NCBI GenBank assembly: GCA_965226755.1
Contig: CBDDDT010000003.1
Coordinates: 2,108,001-2,172,000 of the forward strand
From: Bog-113 sp965226755
GTDB lineage: Bacteria > Acidobacteriota > Terriglobia > Bryobacterales > Bryobacteraceae
Length of the DNA: 64,000 bases
Direction of reading: 5' to 3'
The first letter of the stretch is position 1; each line of letters begins with the position of its first letter. Under the pieces are notes generated by a model, which saw nothing but the letters and a program-made list of their open reading frames with translations, ran no database searches and had not been told where the DNA came from. A program made the translations under genes and the position numbers. Positions 61,367 through 64,000 of the stretch are shown piece by piece.

Positions 61367-61561
61367 TTGTTCGGTCTGGAATTCAAACCAGATTCCTCTA
61401 GAGACGCAAAAACAGGCCTGTACTCCCCGTTGCATGGCGACATGGCGGGCTCGTTCCGACTGCGGCTCGGCGATTACCGGGTCTTGTTCACGCTGAAGGA
61501 GAACGTTATGCAGATCTTCGGGTTCGCAATCGGAGGGAAGCTTACCGCTGACGGCGGCTAA
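61367..61561 (+). pseudogene. RelE/ParE-like toxin fragment
   Basis: A 64-residue frame with TTG as first possible start. GDMAGSFRLRLGDYRVLFTL resembles the core of RelE/ParE toxins, where the Arg residues contact RNA or gyrase. The N-terminal helices are missing or too diverged, and no antitoxin-like gene precedes it, so it is likely a remnant. Confidence 0.4.
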
Positions 61562-62163
61562 AGAAAAATTAGCTTCTTTCCGCGTGTGCAACAGATTGCA
61601 ACAGTTCCAAAGATAACTGCAACATCCAACGCGCTTGTGTATCAGCTACGACATTGCAAAGTAGATATAAAAGCGATGCATCGTGGTTAACATTCGTGGA
61701 ATCGCATTCACGCCCCTTCCAACTGGAATAATAGCCGAACCGCCCGCACCCAGCGCTCCCCGTGACAGTCCGACCAAGCCCAGGCGCGGATTGGATTGCG
61801 CCCCTTAGAGTCCGAAACTCGAAGCGCCCTAGCGTGGTGCGACGATAAGAAAATGAAATCATCCGGCGCCAGCACCTCGGGCACGCTGGCGCCAGGTGGA
61901 ACGCCCTTAGCATTGAATATCGATTGCTTTGCCGAAGCAGCTTCTGATAATCAAACAAGTTTTTATGATTTCTTATTCGTTTCGCCAATCTGGCATTAGC
62001 GCGGAAAAGATGCGAATAAAATTGTGCCGTCAAGACTTTCCACGGCCGAAAGTCTGTGGCAAAAATTTTGTTGACAGATGCTTCGATAAGTGGCAACATC
62101 GAACACCGAATGTCGCGCGACCAAGCCGCCTTGTCCGCGACAACAGAACGGATGATCTGACTC
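61562..62163. other. Intergenic region at the right border of the island
   Basis: These 602 nt have no recognisable gene. The minus-strand frame 61569-62303 covers them but has no family features. A-T-rich tracts near 61905-62075 may hold the promoter of the parvulin gene. Confidence 0.5.
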
Positions 62164-63054
62164 ATGGTGATTCTTGTTAATGGCGAGGAAGTACCTCCTG
62201 AACTGATCCGCGACGAGGCCGAGCGAATCAAGCAAATGCAAGCTGGCGCCCTGAGCGACGATCTTGAAGGGAAGATACGCCTTCGCCAAGCCGCGGAACG
62301 CAACGCGATTGGCCGAGTTCTATTTCGCCAGGCGACGTCTCAGGATCAGGATCCGATCGACCCCAAACGGGTCGAAAAGGAACTGAAGACCTATCTCGCG
62401 AGCCAAGGCTGCGTAACTCCCCGTGCTGAAAGTGAAGCCCGCAAGAACATACAGGAGCAGCTCCGTGCGGAGCGTACTATTGCCCGCCTCGTCGGGGCCA
62501 TCAAAACACCTTCTCTCGCTGAAATGGAACGGTTTCACCGCAAGAATCGGCATAACTTCATAGGGCAAGAAACCGTCAAGGCCTCCCAGATCGTCAAGCA
62601 CCCAACGGAGGAGTGCCCTGACGCGCAGGCGAAGGCCGTGATCGATTCCGCAATGGCGGATCTTCAGAGCGGCCACAGTTTCGAGGACGTGGTTGCGCGC
62701 TACTCCGACTGCAAACAGAACGGAGGTAATCTCGGCGAGTTCAGCCGAGGGGTGATGGTCGACGAGTTCGATGAAGTTGTCTTTGCTCTGCGGCCTGGAG
62801 AGCGCAGCCCAGTATTCCGGACCGCCTTCGGCTACCACATTGTAGAACTGAAGGAGAGGCGGCCCGGCCGGCCACTCGCGTTTAAAGAGGTGCGGCATGA
62901 CATCGAACGCGTCATGGTTTTTGGGTGCCGCCAGACTGCGTTTCAACAGGCCGTGCAAGTCCTCCTTGAGCGAGCGACCATCCGCCGCGTGTCCGCGGAG
63001 CAGGTTCCAAGCTTTACCAAAACAACCGCCGCGGGGCAATCGGCTGCCCTATGA
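62164..63054 (+). CDS. Parvulin-type peptidyl-prolyl isomerase without signal peptide
   Basis: A 296-residue protein with a helical N-terminal SurA/NifM-like part (ELIRDEAERIKQMQAGALSD) and a parvulin domain at about residues 138-240 (VKASQIVKHPTEECPDAQAK, DCKQNGGNLGEFSRGVMVDE, GYHIVELKERRPG). There is no signal peptide, so it probably acts in the cytoplasm, as NifM does, rather than like SurA. It is followed after 74 nt by a formylglycine-generating enzyme gene on the same strand. Confidence 0.85.
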   Translation: MVILVNGEEVPPELIRDEAERIKQMQAGALSDDLEGKIRLRQAAERNAIGRVLFRQATSQDQDPIDPKRVEKELKTYLASQGCVTPRAESEARKNIQEQLRAERTIARLVGAIKTPSLAEMERFHRKNRHNFIGQETVKASQIVKHPTEECPDAQAKAVIDSAMADLQSGHSFEDVVARYSDCKQNGGNLGEFSRGVMVDEFDEVVFALRPGERSPVFRTAFGYHIVELKERRPGRPLAFKEVRHDIERVMVFGCRQTAFQQAVQVLLERATIRRVSAEQVPSFTKTTAAGQSAAL

Positions 63055-63128
63055 CGCCTATCGTGCGCCCGCTCTCGAATCAGTGTTGCGTACCCACCAG
63101 GGCCGCTCATCAGACACTCACGCGCTCG

Positions 63129-64000
63129 ATGTCCCTGTCAACAGAGAGGCGGCGAGCTAGAGGAGGCTCGCTCGCGGATATGGTGCGGCTGGGGGCAGAC
63201 TCCTTTTTGATGGGCAGCGAGCGCCCTGAAGCGTCCCGGAGCGACGGCGAGCACCCCGTTCGCAAGATCTTCCTCGACCCCTTCTATATATCGAAGTACA
63301 CGGTCACCAACGAGCAGTTCGCCGAGTTCGTGCGCAGCACGGGCTACATCACCGATGCGGAGCGCTTCGGGTGGTCGATCGTGTTTCAAAGCCACATTCC
63401 CTTAGAATTGCGAGGCGCGCCCGTCCCTGGAACCCCGTGGTGGCGCCGCTCAGAGGGTGCGGCGTGGCTCGCGCCTCACGGCCTTGAGGGGACGCGTGCG
63501 GAAAGCATTCCTCACAACCCAGTCGTCCAGGTTTCCTGGAATGACGCGGATGCCTACTGCCGGTGGGCGGGGTACCGGCTGCCTACAGAGGCCGAATGGG
63601 AATACGCTGCGCGGGGCGCTTTGGAACAGAAGCAGTACCCCTGGGGCGACGATCTCCTTCCGGGCGGCCAGCACATGTGCAACATCTGGCAGGGCTCCTT
63701 TCCCGACCTCGACCTTGCGGAAGATGGATACTCGGGTACGGCCCCGGTCCGTTCATTTCAGCCGAACGGGTACGGTCTCTATCAAACAACCGGAAATACC
63801 TGGGAGTGGTGCGCCGATTACTTCGACCCACACTGGCATTGCTCGGCTACCAATCGCAATCCGGTCGGGCCCCCAGAAGGCGCCTCGCGGGTCATCCGGG
63901 GAGGATCGTACCTGTGCCACGCGAGTTATTGCTTTCGGTACCGAAATTCGGCTCGGTCTTTGAACGGGCCTGACAGCGCCACTTCGCACATGAGCTTCCG
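63129..64000 (+). CDS. Formylglycine-generating enzyme (SUMF1 family), 3' truncated by the window edge
   Basis: FGE oxidises a Cys in sulfatases (CxPxR) to formylglycine. The visible 290 residues show FLMGSERPEASRSDGEHPV, DPFYISKYTVTNEQFAEFVR, RLPTEAEWEYAARG and GLYQTTGNTWEWC. The active-site pair is Cys263 and Cys268 (SYLCHASYCFRYR), spaced as the two catalytic cysteines of human FGE, followed by ARSLNGPDSATSHMSF. ATG 63129 is used; ATG 63180 lies at the start of conserved sequence with AGGAGG 13 nt upstream. No sulfatase gene lies in the window. Confidence 0.88.
   Translation, partial: MSLSTERRRARGGSLADMVRLGADSFLMGSERPEASRSDGEHPVRKIFLDPFYISKYTVTNEQFAEFVRSTGYITDAERFGWSIVFQSHIPLELRGAPVPGTPWWRRSEGAAWLAPHGLEGTRAESIPHNPVVQVSWNDADAYCRWAGYRLPTEAEWEYAARGALEQKQYPWGDDLLPGGQHMCNIWQGSFPDLDLAEDGYSGTAPVRSFQPNGYGLYQTTGNTWEWCADYFDPHWHCSATNRNPVGPPEGASRVIRGGSYLCHASYCFRYRNSARSLNGPDSATSHMSF

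Noticed and set aside
61569..62303. A 244-residue minus-strand frame over the intergenic region
   Set aside because: It has no family motif, overlaps the parvulin start and has Cys/Ser/Arg-rich random composition.
1..64000. CRISPR arrays, rRNA genes or prophage structural genes
   Set aside because: No regularly spaced repeats, rRNA signatures or phage head and tail motifs were seen.

Overview
The window is a GC-rich bacterial chromosome segment. It most likely comes from an Acidobacteriota genome of the Bryobacterales/Solibacter type. That placement is inferred from protein style: many TTG/GTG starts, Tat-exported Gfo/Idh/MocA and aldo/keto reductases, a b558-type succinate dehydrogenase in C-A-B order, bifunctional YncE/phosphoesterase proteins, hybrid PAS histidine kinases and many secreted proteins of unknown function. 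No rRNA gene is present, so the assignment rests on no marker gene. The one intact tRNA is tRNA-Arg(TCT).

Positions 1-31,700 are mostly chromosomal core. They hold queuosine genes queC-queE (coupled by ATGA), the sdhCAB operon, a Tat aldo/keto reductase, an EamA permease, a PfkB kinase coupled to murJ, a zinc-ribbon coiled-coil protein, a DUF1385 protein, prfA-prmC, an ECF sigma/anti-sigma pair with a secreted protein, an S41 protease group, and a dnaG-rpoD macromolecular-synthesis unit. These are followed by an O-methyltransferase, a PAS hybrid histidine kinase with a Gfo/Idh oxidoreductase, and a tightly coupled row made of a PP2C phosphatase and three exported proteins.

Positions 31,700-49,300 hold a Crp/Fnr regulator, a beta-propeller/phosphoesterase fusion, a hybrid kinase whose membrane domain looks like the plant ethylene-receptor sensor, malQ, a lone nuoB, a MOSC protein, two glycosyltransferases (one GT-C, AftB-like), a TIGR01777 epimerase, a multicopper oxidase with a secreted propeller protein, a bacilliredoxin and an Hsp70-like protein.

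Positions 49,300-56,700 begin with a complete IS481-type element ending 9 bp from tRNA-Arg. Next comes a sugar-catabolism cluster: an MFS sugar porter transcribed divergently from a PhyH dioxygenase, a LacI regulator and a GH36-like alpha-galactosidase. Both divergent promoters are visible, and each has a LacI-type operator over the predicted transcription start.

Positions 56,700-61,600 are a decaying accessory island. It contains the 3' end of a tRNA-Ser, a menC fragment with an in-frame stop, an RHS tip with a putative permuted papain-like toxin plus a candidate immunity gene, a second orphan RHS toxin tip broken by two 1-nt deletions whose restored stop codon overlaps the next gene as ATGA (toxin-immunity coupling), a third RHS scrap and a RelE-like scrap. 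The window ends with a cytoplasmic-looking parvulin followed by a formylglycine-generating enzyme that keeps both catalytic cysteines and runs off the right edge.
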